Shown here: in pieces, positions 17,796 through 25,537 of the stretch
Position numbering within the stretch: the stretch's first letter is position 1
How the letters are laid out: each line of letters begins with the position of its first letter
Source: Trabulsiella odontotermitis
Lineage (GTDB): Bacteria > Pseudomonadota > Gammaproteobacteria > Enterobacterales > Enterobacteriaceae
DNA length: 64,000 bases
Assembly (NCBI RefSeq): GCF_030053895.1
Contig: NZ_CP125781.1
Coordinates: forward strand, 1-64,000
Direction: 5' to 3'
Notes under the pieces: generated by a model
Database searches by the model: none
Seen by the model: the letters and a program-made list of their open reading frames with translations, nothing else
What the model was told of the DNA's origin: nothing
Translations under genes and position numbers: made by a program

Positions 17796-19514
17796 ATGAT
17801 GAGTATTCAGCAAATTGTGAGCTTTATCGCTTTTACGCTGCTGGTGGCTTTGATCACCTGGTGGAAGCTGCGTAAAGCGGATACCGGTTCGCAGCAGGGC
17901 TATTTTCTTGCCGGTCGGTCGCTGAAAGCGCCGGTGATCGCGGCTTCCCTGATGCTAACCAACCTGTCGACAGAACAACTGGTCGGTCTGACCGGTCAGG
18001 CCTACCGCAGCGGAATGTCGGTGATGGCCTGGGAAGTGATTTCCGCTATTCCGCTGATCTTCCTGGCACTGATTTTTCTGCCGCGCTATCTGCAACGTGG
18101 CATTGCTACCATTCCCGATTTCATTGAAGAGCGCTATGACAAAACCACGCGCATCATCATCGACTGCTGTTTTCTCATCGCGACCGGGATCTGCTTTCTG
18201 CCGATCATTCTCTACTCCGGTGCGCTGGCCTTCAACAGCATGTTTCATGTCACTGAAGCGTTTGGGATTTCGCAAAACGCGGCCATCTGGGCGATGGTCA
18301 CCGTGCTTGGGATTTGCGGCATTTTGTATGCCGTGGTCGGCGGGATGCGTGCGATTGCGATTGCCGATGTGATCAACGGGATTGGCCTGGTGATTGGTGG
18401 GCTGATGGTCCCGTTTTTTGGCCTGCTGGCGATGGGTAACGGCAGCCTGTCGCAGGGTATTGATCGGCTGACGCAGGATCACAGCCAGATGCTCAACTCC
18501 ATCGGCGGCAGTCATGATCCGGTGCCGATTGGCGCGGCGCTGACCGGGCTGATTCTGGTGAATACGTTTTACTGGTGTACCAACCAGGGCATTGTCCAGC
18601 GCACGCTGGCGTCTAAAAGCCTGTCTGAAGGGCAAAAAGGCGCGCTGCTGACGGCGGTGCTGAAAATGCTCGACCCGCTGATTCTGGTGCTGCCGGGTGT
18701 TATTGCTTTTCATCTGTTTCAGGACTTGCCGAAAGCGGACATGGCCTATCCGGCGCTGGTCAACAAAGTCATGCCGTTGCCGCTGGTGGGCTTTTTCAGC
18801 GCAGTGCTTTTCGGCGCCATTATCAGCGCATTCTGCGGCTTTTTAAACAGCGCCTCGACGCTGTTCAGCATGGGGATTTACCGCCGCATTATTAATGAGC
18901 AGGCGACGCCGGATCAGCTGGTGTCCGTCGGTCGTCGTTTCGGTTTTATTGTGGCGATTGTCTCGGTGCTGGTCGCGCCGTGGATAGCGAACGCGCCACA
19001 AGGGCTTTACACCTGGATGAAACAGCTCAACGGCATTTACAACGTGCCGCTGGTGACCATTGTCATCATGGGCTTTTTCTTCCCCAGAATCCCGGCGATC
19101 GCCGCCAAAGCCGCCATGTTCTTCGGTATTTGCAGCTACATCGTCGTGAATTACCTGGTGAAGTTCGACTTCCATTTTCTCTATGTACTGGCCTGCACGT
19201 TCTGCATCAACGTGGTGCTGATGCTGGTTATCGGCGCGATCAAGCCGCGTGCCACGCCGTTTAAATTCCACGACGCGTTTGCGGTCGATATGGCGCCGTG
19301 GCGACATGCGAAAATCGCCTCCGTTGGCGTCCTGTTCGCGATGATTGGCGTCTATTCCGGCCTGGCGCAATTCGGCGGCTACGCGTCTCAGTGGCTGACC
19401 GTTATCTGCTATCTCATTGTTGCCGCCGTCGTGGTTTATCTGATTTACAGCCACTGGCATGAGCGCCGCACCGTCTCTGCTGAACTGGTTTCTGACGTTA
19501 AGGACAAATCATGA
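17796..19514 (+). CDS. yidK: Sodium:solute symporter YidK (SSS family)
   Basis: A 572-residue inner-membrane symporter with about 14 hydrophobic segments. The SSS hallmarks YFLAGRSLKAP, SLMLTNLSTEQLVGL (helix 1-2 region), YWCTNQGIVQRTLASKS and GFLNSASTLFSMG are present. It is closely related to galactose/glucose-type members, but the substrate is unproven. The first two codons are both ATG. It overlaps the sulfatase gene yidJ by 4 bp, so uptake of a sulfated or desulfated sugar is the likely role. Confidence 0.93.
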   Translation: MMSIQQIVSFIAFTLLVALITWWKLRKADTGSQQGYFLAGRSLKAPVIAASLMLTNLSTEQLVGLTGQAYRSGMSVMAWEVISAIPLIFLALIFLPRYLQRGIATIPDFIEERYDKTTRIIIDCCFLIATGICFLPIILYSGALAFNSMFHVTEAFGISQNAAIWAMVTVLGICGILYAVVGGMRAIAIADVINGIGLVIGGLMVPFFGLLAMGNGSLSQGIDRLTQDHSQMLNSIGGSHDPVPIGAALTGLILVNTFYWCTNQGIVQRTLASKSLSEGQKGALLTAVLKMLDPLILVLPGVIAFHLFQDLPKADMAYPALVNKVMPLPLVGFFSAVLFGAIISAFCGFLNSASTLFSMGIYRRIINEQATPDQLVSVGRRFGFIVAIVSVLVAPWIANAPQGLYTWMKQLNGIYNVPLVTIVIMGFFFPRIPAIAAKAAMFFGICSYIVVNYLVKFDFHFLYVLACTFCINVVLMLVIGAIKPRATPFKFHDAFAVDMAPWRHAKIASVGVLFAMIGVYSGLAQFGGYASQWLTVICYLIVAAVVVYLIYSHWHERRTVSAELVSDVKDKS

Positions 19515-21004
19515 CTCGCCCTAATTTTCTGTTCATCATGACCGACACTCAGGCGACCAATATGGTGGGTTGTTACAGCGGCAAGCCGCTGAATACCCAG
19601 CATATTGATAAGCTTGCTGACGAAGGGATCCGTTTTAATTCCGCCTACACCTGTTCCCCGGTATGCACGCCAGCGCGTGCCGGGTTGTTTACCGGTATTT
19701 ACGCCAACCAGTCCGGGCCGTGGACCAATAACGTCGCGCCGGGGAAAAACATTTCAACGATGGGGCGCTATTTCCAGGATGCGGGTTATCACACCTGCTA
19801 CATCGGCAAATGGCACCTCGACGGCCATGACTATTTCGGTACCGGAATTTGCCCGCCGGAATGGGATGCGGACTACTGGTATGACGGTGCTAACTACCTC
19901 TCTGAACTGACCGACGAGCAAATCGGCCTCTGGCGCAACGGCCTCAACAGCGTCGAAGATTTACAGGCGCACCACATCGATGAAACCTTTACCTGGGCGC
20001 ACCGCATCAGTAATCGGGCGATCGATTTTCTGGCGCAACCCGCGCGCACCGATGAACCGTTTTTGATGGTGGTCTCCTACGACGAACCGCACCACCCGTT
20101 TACCTGCCCGGTGGAGTATCTCGAGAAGTATCAGGATTTCTATTACGACCTCGGCGAAAAAGGGCGTGACGATCTCGCCGGCAAGCCCGTACATCACCGC
20201 TTGTGGGCGCAGGCAATGCCGTCTCCCGTGGGAGACGACGCGTTGTATCATCACCCAATGTATTTTGCCTGCAATGATTTTGTCGATGACCAGATTGGCC
20301 GGGTGATCAATGCGTTAACACCGGAACAGCAGCAAAACACCTGGGTGATTTATACCTCCGATCACGGCGAAATGATGGGCGCTCATCGCCTGATTAGCAA
20401 AGGCGCGGCGATGTATGATGACATTACCCGTATTCCGCTGATCATGCGATCGCCGTCCGGCATCAAAAAACAGGTCGATACCCCGGTCAGCCACATCGAT
20501 TTGCTGCCGACTTTAATGGCGCTGGCAGGTATACATCAGCCGGATATTTTGCCGGGAGAGAATATCTTCGAAGCGCAGCCTGAACGCGGAGTGATGGTGG
20601 AATTTAACCGTTATGAGATTGAGCATGACAGCTTCGGCGGTTTTATTCCGGTGCGTTGTTGGGTGACCGATCGCTATAAACTGGTGCTTAATCTGTTTAC
20701 CAGCGATGAATTGTACGACAGGCAAAACGACCCCAACGAGATGCGAAATCTCATCGATGAGGCTGATTTTTCACAGATTCGCGATCGCCTGCACGATGAG
20801 CTGCTGGACTATATGGATAAAATCCGCGATCCGTTTCGCACCTATCAGTGGAGCATGCGACCGTGGCGGGTTCAGGCACAGCCGCGCTGGATGGGGGCAT
20901 TTCGCCCGCGCCCGGAAGATGGCTACTCGCCGGTGGTGCGTGATTACGATACCGGCATGCCAACGCAGGGTGTTAAGGTGGAAGAGAAGAAACAGAAATT
21001 TTGA
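19511..21004 (+). CDS. yidJ: Sulfatase YidJ (type I, Cys-type)
   Basis: A 497-residue arylsulfatase-superfamily enzyme expected to hydrolyse sulfate esters. The maturation signature C-T-P-A-R-x4-T-G begins at Cys52, the residue converted to formylglycine. Metal ligands are visible in MTDTQATNMVG near the N-terminus and in TSDHGEMMGAH around residue 280. No signal peptide is seen, so it should be cytoplasmic. Because the motif is of the Cys type, both FGE and radical-SAM anSME could in principle mature it; here yidF, three genes downstream, is the obvious anSME. The substrate is unknown. Confidence 0.94.
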   Translation: MTRPNFLFIMTDTQATNMVGCYSGKPLNTQHIDKLADEGIRFNSAYTCSPVCTPARAGLFTGIYANQSGPWTNNVAPGKNISTMGRYFQDAGYHTCYIGKWHLDGHDYFGTGICPPEWDADYWYDGANYLSELTDEQIGLWRNGLNSVEDLQAHHIDETFTWAHRISNRAIDFLAQPARTDEPFLMVVSYDEPHHPFTCPVEYLEKYQDFYYDLGEKGRDDLAGKPVHHRLWAQAMPSPVGDDALYHHPMYFACNDFVDDQIGRVINALTPEQQQNTWVIYTSDHGEMMGAHRLISKGAAMYDDITRIPLIMRSPSGIKKQVDTPVSHIDLLPTLMALAGIHQPDILPGENIFEAQPERGVMVEFNRYEIEHDSFGGFIPVRCWVTDRYKLVLNLFTSDELYDRQNDPNEMRNLIDEADFSQIRDRLHDELLDYMDKIRDPFRTYQWSMRPWRVQAQPRWMGAFRPRPEDGYSPVVRDYDTGMPTQGVKVEEKKQKF

Positions 21005-21016
21005 ACAGGAGATCCA

Positions 21017-21364
21017 ATGAAAATTTCGCGCCTTGGCGAAGCGCCGGATTACCGTTTTTCGCTAGCTAACGAACGAACTTATCTCGCCTGGATCCGCACC
21101 GCGCTGGGGTTTCTGGCGGCGGGTGTCGGGTTAGATCAGCTGGCGCCCGATTTCGCCACGCCGCTCATTCGTGAAGTGCTGGCGCTGTTGCTGTGCTTGT
21201 TTGCCGGCATGCTGGCGATCTACGGCTATCTGCGCTGGCTGAAAAATGAAAAAGCGATGCGGATGAAAGAAGATTTACCCTATACGCACAGCCTGCTGAT
21301 TATCAGCATCATTTTGATGGTGGTGGCGGTAACCGTGATGGGGTTGGTGCTGTATGCCGGATAG
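21017..21364 (+). CDS. yidH: DUF202 inner-membrane protein YidH
   Basis: A 115-residue membrane protein with three predicted helices and the DUF202 hallmark LANERTYLAWIRTALGF near the N-terminus. The function is unknown. It starts 12 bp after the sulfatase stop and overlaps yidG by 11 bp. Confidence 0.92.
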   Translation: MKISRLGEAPDYRFSLANERTYLAWIRTALGFLAAGVGLDQLAPDFATPLIREVLALLLCLFAGMLAIYGYLRWLKNEKAMRMKEDLPYTHSLLIISIILMVVAVTVMGLVLYAG

Positions 21365-21716
21365 CCGCAAAACGCGTCGCCAGCAGGATCCTGGTCTGCA
21401 GCCTGAGCGTACGTCGCTGGCCTGGTTTCGTACGTTGCTGGGTTATGGCGCGCTGATGGCGCTGGCGGTAAAACATAACTGGCATCAATCAGGCTTGCCG
21501 TTCTGGATCTCCCTCTGCCTGCTGGCAGTGGTCAGCATTATTTTATGGCGATACACCCGAAATCGTAACGTGATGGACGTCAATAAGAGCGATTTCGCCC
21601 AACCGCGAGCAGTGCGTGACAAATTTTTGATCTCCCTCGCGGTCCTTTCCCTCGCATTATTGTTTGCTGTAACGCACTTAAGACAAATCGCCATATTTTT
21701 AAAGGATGCTGTATGA
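21354..21716 (+). CDS. yidG: DUF202 inner-membrane protein YidG
   Basis: A 120-residue paralogue of YidH. It shares the DUF202 motif (QPERTSLAWFRTLLGYGALMAL) and about three hydrophobic segments. The tandem DUF202 pair probably forms a hetero-oligomer; no activity is known. Its start lies inside yidH and its stop overlaps yidF by 4 bp. Confidence 0.91.
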   Translation: MPDSRKTRRQQDPGLQPERTSLAWFRTLLGYGALMALAVKHNWHQSGLPFWISLCLLAVVSIILWRYTRNRNVMDVNKSDFAQPRAVRDKFLISLAVLSLALLFAVTHLRQIAIFLKDAV

Positions 21717-22828
21717 CAGGATGTCACGTGATGGCTAAGCCAGCCAGCTCGCGGTGTAACCTCAAATGCCGTTATTGCTACTACCTTGATAAGCCCAAAA
21801 ATGAAGTCATGGATGATGCCACTCTTGAGTCATTTATCCGCCAACAGATTGACGCTCAGCCGGGAAAGGACGTGCAGTTTGCCTGGCAGGGGGGTGAGCC
21901 GACGTTGTGCGGCCTCGATTTCTTCCGTCGCGTCGTTGCCCTGCAAATGCAGTACGCGGACGGGAAACGCATCCATAACGCCTTTCAAACCAATGGGATA
22001 CTGATCACCGACGCGTGGTGTCGTTTTTTCCATGACAACGACTGGCTGGTGGGAATTTCGCTTGATGGCCCGGCCGATCTCCATGACACCTGGCGGGTCA
22101 ACCGCAGCGGTAAACCGACGCATTTTAAAGTCATGGAGGCGATTGCCCGGCTGGTCGCCCATCGCGTTGATTTCAATCTGCTGACGGTGGTGAACCGGCA
22201 AAACAGCCAGCATGCCGAACGGGTGTACCGTTATTTGCGTCGTCAGGGCACACCGTTTATCCAGTTCATTCCTCTGATGGAGCTGGATAAAAATGGCGAA
22301 CCGAGCGCGGAATCGGTTACGGCGGAAGCCTGGGGCGACTTCCTCACCACGGTGTTTGACGTCTGGGTACGGGAAGATGTGGGCCGCACTTACGTGCAGC
22401 TTTTTGATTCAACGCTCGGTGCCTGGAGCGGTTACCCCTCGCAGATGTGCGCGCAGAGTGAAACCTGCGGTCACGCGTTTGCGCTGGAGGCCAATGGCGA
22501 TGTCTACCAGTGCGATCACTTTGTCTATCCGCAGCACCGACTGGGCAACATTCATCACACCACACTTGCAGAGATGAACCGCAGCCCGGCGGCGATCGCC
22601 TTTGGCGAGAACAAAAAATCCTTGCTGCCGCAGGCATGCCAGGAGTGTCACATGCGCCAGTTGTGCAATGGCGATTGTCCGAAACATCGCACCGCTGACG
22701 GCGTGAGCGCCTTATGCGAAGGCTATCAGCGCTTTTTCACTTATACCGCACCCTATATGAAAGTGATGCGGGATCTGATTAAGCAGCACCGTTCACCCGT
22801 CGAACTGATGGTAATGCTGCAACCGTAA
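21713..22828 (+). CDS. yidF: Anaerobic sulfatase-maturating enzyme (radical SAM), full-length YidF
   Basis: A 371-residue radical-SAM enzyme that should oxidise Cys52 of YidJ to formylglycine under anaerobic conditions. The iron-sulfur motif CxxxCxxC is Cys15-Cys19-Cys22 (CNLKCRYC), followed by YYLDKP as in characterised anSMEs. The C-terminal SPASM region has the expected cysteines in CAQSETCGH, VYQCDHFVYP, CQECHMRQLCNGDC and ALCEGYQ. The E. coli K-12 yidF product is, as I recall, annotated as much shorter (about 165 residues), so the complete form here suggests a working sulfatase system. It is the last gene of the yidK-yidF series and its stop is 1 bp from emrD. Confidence 0.92.
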   Translation: MTGCHVMAKPASSRCNLKCRYCYYLDKPKNEVMDDATLESFIRQQIDAQPGKDVQFAWQGGEPTLCGLDFFRRVVALQMQYADGKRIHNAFQTNGILITDAWCRFFHDNDWLVGISLDGPADLHDTWRVNRSGKPTHFKVMEAIARLVAHRVDFNLLTVVNRQNSQHAERVYRYLRRQGTPFIQFIPLMELDKNGEPSAESVTAEAWGDFLTTVFDVWVREDVGRTYVQLFDSTLGAWSGYPSQMCAQSETCGHAFALEANGDVYQCDHFVYPQHRLGNIHHTTLAEMNRSPAAIAFGENKKSLLPQACQECHMRQLCNGDCPKHRTADGVSALCEGYQRFFTYTAPYMKVMRDLIKQHRSPVELMVMLQP

Positions 22829-24013
22829 CTAGATGGTCTGTTGATGCTGGTTGAAGCGTGACGCCAGCGGCAGCCAGCACAACAGGATCAGCAGACCCAT
22901 CAGCATCATCAACAGGCCGAGGCTGCCCTGACCTGTCTGCGGCATCATTGCCGACAGCCATGCCAGCACGCCGGAGCCGATGTTCTGCAGGCCGCCCACC
23001 AGTGCGCCTGCGGTCCCGGCGAGAAACGGGAACGGCTCCATCGCGCCGCTGGTCGCCAGTGGGAACAACATGCCGGCGCCGAAGAAAAACAGCGCTGCGG
23101 GGATCAGCAACGTCCAGACGGTCATGACACCGAGCAGACCGGGGATCCACATCATCAGACCCGCCAGCAGGCAGCTAATCACCGATTGCCACATCAACGA
23201 CGAAAAACGTTTGTTCTGACGACCAGCAAACCAGGCACCAAAGAAGGCGGCGGGGATCGGCAAAATAAACAGAATACTGACCACCATACTGTTGAGGCCG
23301 AGGACGCCACCGAGCAGCACACCGGAGCAGGCTTCAAAGACCGCAATACCCGCCAGCCCGCCGATTAACATCAGCAGATAACAGTTGAATGCGGTGCTGC
23401 CGAACAGGGTTTTATAGCTGGTGATGAGGCGGGTGCGCGGCGCTTCTTTCGGGCGCGTTTCTGGCATCCAGCGCGCCATGCTGAAGGTCACGATGACGCA
23501 CAGCGCCAACAGGAAACCATAGCAGGCGCGCCAGCCCCAGGCGGTATCCAGCAGACCGCCAATCAGCGGCGCCAGCAGCGGGCTGACCAGAATCCCCATA
23601 TTTAACAAACTGTTGGCATGACGAAGCTGCGTACCTTCGTACAGATCGCGCGGCAGTGTCCGCGCCATCACGCCACCCACGCCAGTGCCCATCCCTTGCA
23701 GCGCGCTGGCTGCAATCAAGACCAGCAGGCTGTGTGTGGTAATGGCGACCAGCGTCGCCAGCATAAAAATCGTCATTCCGATCAGGATCACCGGGCGTCG
23801 GCCAACGCGATCCGAGAGCGGGCCATAAAACAGCTGCGAGATGCCATAGGTCAGCAGATAGGCCGCCATCACGCTTTGTACCGCACCTTCCCGGACCTGT
23901 AATTCCAGCGCCATATCCGCAATAGCCGGGATGTAGATGGTTTGCGCCATCTGTCCGACGGCCACCAGCAGAACCAACATCAACAACAAATTGAAGTTCT
24001 TATGCCTTTTCAT
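22829..24013 (-). CDS. emrD: Multidrug efflux MFS transporter EmrD
   Basis: A 394-residue, 12-helix proton antiporter of the DHA1 drug efflux group, known to export amphipathic compounds and uncouplers. Hallmarks are the N-terminal helix with YIPAIADMA, motif A in GPLSDRVGRRPVIL, and the helix 5 antiporter region after MGTGVGGVMARTL. The start MKRHKNFNLLLM matches EmrD. It converges on yidF. The 196-bp stretch between it and the acetyltransferase shows no further gene. Confidence 0.96.
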   Translation of the reverse strand: MKRHKNFNLLLMLVLLVAVGQMAQTIYIPAIADMALELQVREGAVQSVMAAYLLTYGISQLFYGPLSDRVGRRPVILIGMTIFMLATLVAITTHSLLVLIAASALQGMGTGVGGVMARTLPRDLYEGTQLRHANSLLNMGILVSPLLAPLIGGLLDTAWGWRACYGFLLALCVIVTFSMARWMPETRPKEAPRTRLITSYKTLFGSTAFNCYLLMLIGGLAGIAVFEACSGVLLGGVLGLNSMVVSILFILPIPAAFFGAWFAGRQNKRFSSLMWQSVISCLLAGLMMWIPGLLGVMTVWTLLIPAALFFFGAGMLFPLATSGAMEPFPFLAGTAGALVGGLQNIGSGVLAWLSAMMPQTGQGSLGLLMMLMGLLILLCWLPLASRFNQHQQTI

Positions 24014-24209
24014 GTCGAATGTTACGTCTTAAAAAAAGAGAAAGTGAAGAATAAATCGCCAGGAATACCCATAAATGCGGGAGGAATCTACCACAGCATG
24101 ATGACAACTTAACCATTGTGAAGGCGAATGGTGAGACGGCAGCAGGCAGGTTTTGTAAACGATTTCGGCAAGTTATGTTGCCAGTTCTGCCCTGCCTGTG
24201 GCGCGCAGG

Positions 24210-24656
24210 TCAGATCGAGCAGAACAGGCGATGAGTAACGCGGGATTCGCCAGTGACCGGCACAAAGCCCATTTTCTGATAAAAGCCGTGCGCCGCTTGT
24301 GGGGCGTGGGTATTGAGGAAATCAAACCAGATGCTGGCATCGGCCATGACGGTGGTCAGCAGCTGTTTGCCAATGCCCGCTCTGCGCCAGGCTTTGCTGA
24401 TGTAGAGATGACGAATACGTCCGGCGCGTGGTAACTGGCTGAAGGGATCGCGGTTAAGGCCGCAGATGCCTACCAGTCTGCCGTTCAGGAACGCGCCTAA
24501 CAGCTTTTCACCTGGTGCATTGAACTGATTTTCGCCGCGCAGCCAGCTCTCTTCGAGCCTGCGCAGCATGTTGAAATGGTGCGTCAGGCTTTCCGTCTTA
24601 AGCGCGATATAACCGGGCTCTGCGGGGGTAATCGGCTCAATAAGTAAACGCATCAT
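24210..24656 (-). CDS. GNAT-family N-acetyltransferase
   Basis: A 148-residue acetyltransferase with the GNAT acetyl-CoA signature in motif A, LYISKAWRRAGIGKQLL (about residues 84-100), and the C-terminal FYQKMGFVPV segment. The acceptor substrate is unknown. It lies between emrD and tisB on the same strand, a position with no gene that I recall in E. coli K-12. It may receive readthrough from the SOS-induced tisB promoter past the terminator at 24674-24700. Confidence 0.85.
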   Translation of the reverse strand: MMRLLIEPITPAEPGYIALKTESLTHHFNMLRRLEESWLRGENQFNAPGEKLLGAFLNGRLVGICGLNRDPFSQLPRAGRIRHLYISKAWRRAGIGKQLLTTVMADASIWFDFLNTHAPQAAHGFYQKMGFVPVTGESRVTHRLFCSI

Positions 24657-24673
24657 AACACTCCCTCGTGATG

Positions 24674-24700
24674 AAAGAGGGGCGGTTGCCCGCCCCTCTT
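24674..24700 (-). terminator. Rho-independent terminator of tisB
   Basis: On the minus strand AAGAGGGGCGG and CCGCCCCTCTTT form a long stem closing on a short loop, ending in TTTC. It lies about 20 bp after the tisB stop. Confidence 0.8.
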
Positions 24701-24720
24701 AGGTGCGACCTGAACCTGAA

Positions 24721-24810
24721 TTACCGAAAGTATTTCAGGACAGCATCAAGCAGTTGCAGTACAGCAACAATGAGTTTGAGGATAAGAATGATCATATCCA
24801 TCACGCCCAT
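24721..24810 (-). CDS. tisB: SOS-induced membrane toxin TisB
   Basis: TisB is a 29-residue amphipathic peptide that inserts into the inner membrane, collapses the proton-motive force and promotes persister formation after DNA damage. The sequence is an almost uninterrupted hydrophobic helix, with Lys12 in IILILKLIVAVLQLLDAVLK and a C-terminal YFR. The core LILKLIVA...LQLLDAVLKY equals E. coli TisB; only the first six residues and the last ones differ. The frame is too short for usual gene finders. Upstream on the same strand are the IstR-1 target and a LexA-controlled promoter. Confidence 0.95.
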   Translation of the reverse strand: MGVMDMIILILKLIVAVLQLLDAVLKYFR

Positions 24811-24879
24811 ACGCGTCTCCTCAGGTAAAGGAGCACTGCGGGTTGGCGTACCTTTCCACCGCCTGTAACCAACCGCGTT

Positions 24880-24898
24880 GTTGACGTAACACAGTGTG
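24880..24898 (-). promoter_or_regulatory. IstR-1 target site in the tisB mRNA leader
   Basis: The plus-strand sequence gttgacgtaacacagtgtg is identical over 19 nt to the 5' end of IstR-1 at 25128-25146. The tisB mRNA, made from the minus strand, is therefore perfectly complementary to the antitoxin RNA here. The site lies about 70 nt upstream of the tisB start codon, where in E. coli it serves as the ribosome standby site. Confidence 0.9.
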
Positions 24899-25000
24899 CT
24901 CTCTCAGGGGTAAGGCACTGACGGCACCACCCGTTTCAGCCAGGACTTCGTTGCGCCCGTGTAACATGCGGCCCCCGAATCTCACAAAGTGAACAGGTTC

Positions 25001-25030
25001 ATTATAGATAAACACTGTATGCATGAACAG
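25001..25030 (-). promoter_or_regulatory. LexA-controlled promoter of tisB
   Basis: On the minus strand the -10 is TATAAT (25001-25006) and the -35 is about TGTTCA (25024-25029), 17 bp apart. A LexA box CTGT-ATGCATGA-ACAG at 25015-25030 covers the spacer and the -35, with the exact CTGT-N8-ACAG layout. This is classic SOS control. Confidence 0.9.
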
Positions 25031-25092
25031 TATTTTTTGGACAAATTCGCCTGGCTGTACCATACTCAACACGTCAAAATCCGTGCCGAAAA

Positions 25093-25121
25093 TTGCGCGC
25101 TCGCCTGCGATCGCGTATACT
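25093..25121 (+). promoter_or_regulatory. Promoter of IstR-1
   Basis: TTGCGC (25093-25098) and TATACT (25116-25121) are 17 bp apart and would start transcription near 25128. IstR-1 is constitutive in E. coli. Confidence 0.75.
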
Positions 25122-25127
25122 TTGACC

Positions 25128-25206
25128 GTTGACGTAACACAGTGTGTTCTGCGGCTACCACCCGCAAACCCTGTCGATAAAAACCTCGCTCCGGCGGGGT
25201 TTTTTG
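25128..25206 (+). ncRNA. istR: Antitoxin small RNA IstR-1
   Basis: IstR-1 is a constitutive RNA of about 75 nt that pairs with tisB mRNA, blocks ribosome standby and leads to RNase III cleavage. The sequence begins gttgacgtaacacagtgtg, as in E. coli apart from small changes. It ends with a Rho-independent terminator (CCTCGCTCCGGCGGGG plus a T run, about 25183-25206). A longer LexA-dependent form, IstR-2, could start upstream of 25030 and share this terminator. Confidence 0.9.
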
Positions 25207-25272
25207 TTTTCGGTTGCTGCAAAACGAAACGTGACCGGAGGCGCAGATTTTCTGCTGATGAAAATAATTCCG

Positions 25273-25304
25273 TTGTCTGCCAGCCAAACCTGTGTTTGTA
25301 TAAA
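25273..25304 (+). promoter_or_regulatory. Probable ilvB promoter
   Basis: TTGTCT at 25273-25278 and an AT-rich -10 region (TTGTATAAAT, 25296-25304) precede the leader peptide by about 30 bp. The exact -10 hexamer is ambiguous: TTGTAT gives 17-bp spacing, TATAAA gives 20. Confidence 0.5.
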
Positions 25305-25334
25305 TCCAATTGATGAATCACAGGCTGGTCCCAA

Positions 25335-25433
25335 ATGAACGCTTCCATGCATACGACGAACCTACTAAACACCGCGCAACTCGCCGCGGTGGTCGTCGTG
25401 CGTGTGGTGGTGGTCGTCGGCAATGCGCCGTAG
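25335..25433 (+). CDS. ivbL: ilvB leader peptide IvbL
   Basis: A 32-residue leader peptide whose translation senses charged valine and leucine tRNAs and controls attenuation of ilvBN. It reads MNASMHTTNLLNTAQL and ends with AAVVVVRVVVVVGNAP. The Val-rich C-terminal half is identical to E. coli IvbL, while the N-terminal half has diverged apart from the LL pair. It ends about 20 nt before the attenuator hairpin. Confidence 0.95.
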   Translation: MNASMHTTNLLNTAQLAAVVVVRVVVVVGNAP

Positions 25434-25453
25434 GGTCCGGAACACACGATTCC

Positions 25454-25488
25454 AAAACCCCGCCGGCGCAAACCGGGCGGGGTTTTTC
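25454..25488 (+). terminator. ilvB attenuator terminator
   Basis: AAAACCCCGCC and GGGCGGGGTTTTT form a stem followed by a T run, located between ivbL and ilvB. Ribosome stalling at the valine codons of ivbL should favour an antiterminator and let transcription continue into ilvB. Confidence 0.9.
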
Positions 25489-25537
25489 GTTTAAGGAACT
25501 CGCCAGGTAAGTCGGCCCAGAAGAAAAGGACTGGAGC

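Noticed and set aside
25390..25432. Low-complexity GTG/GTC tract as a simple repeat
   Set aside because: It encodes the valine control codons of ivbL, and the position before an attenuator explains it.
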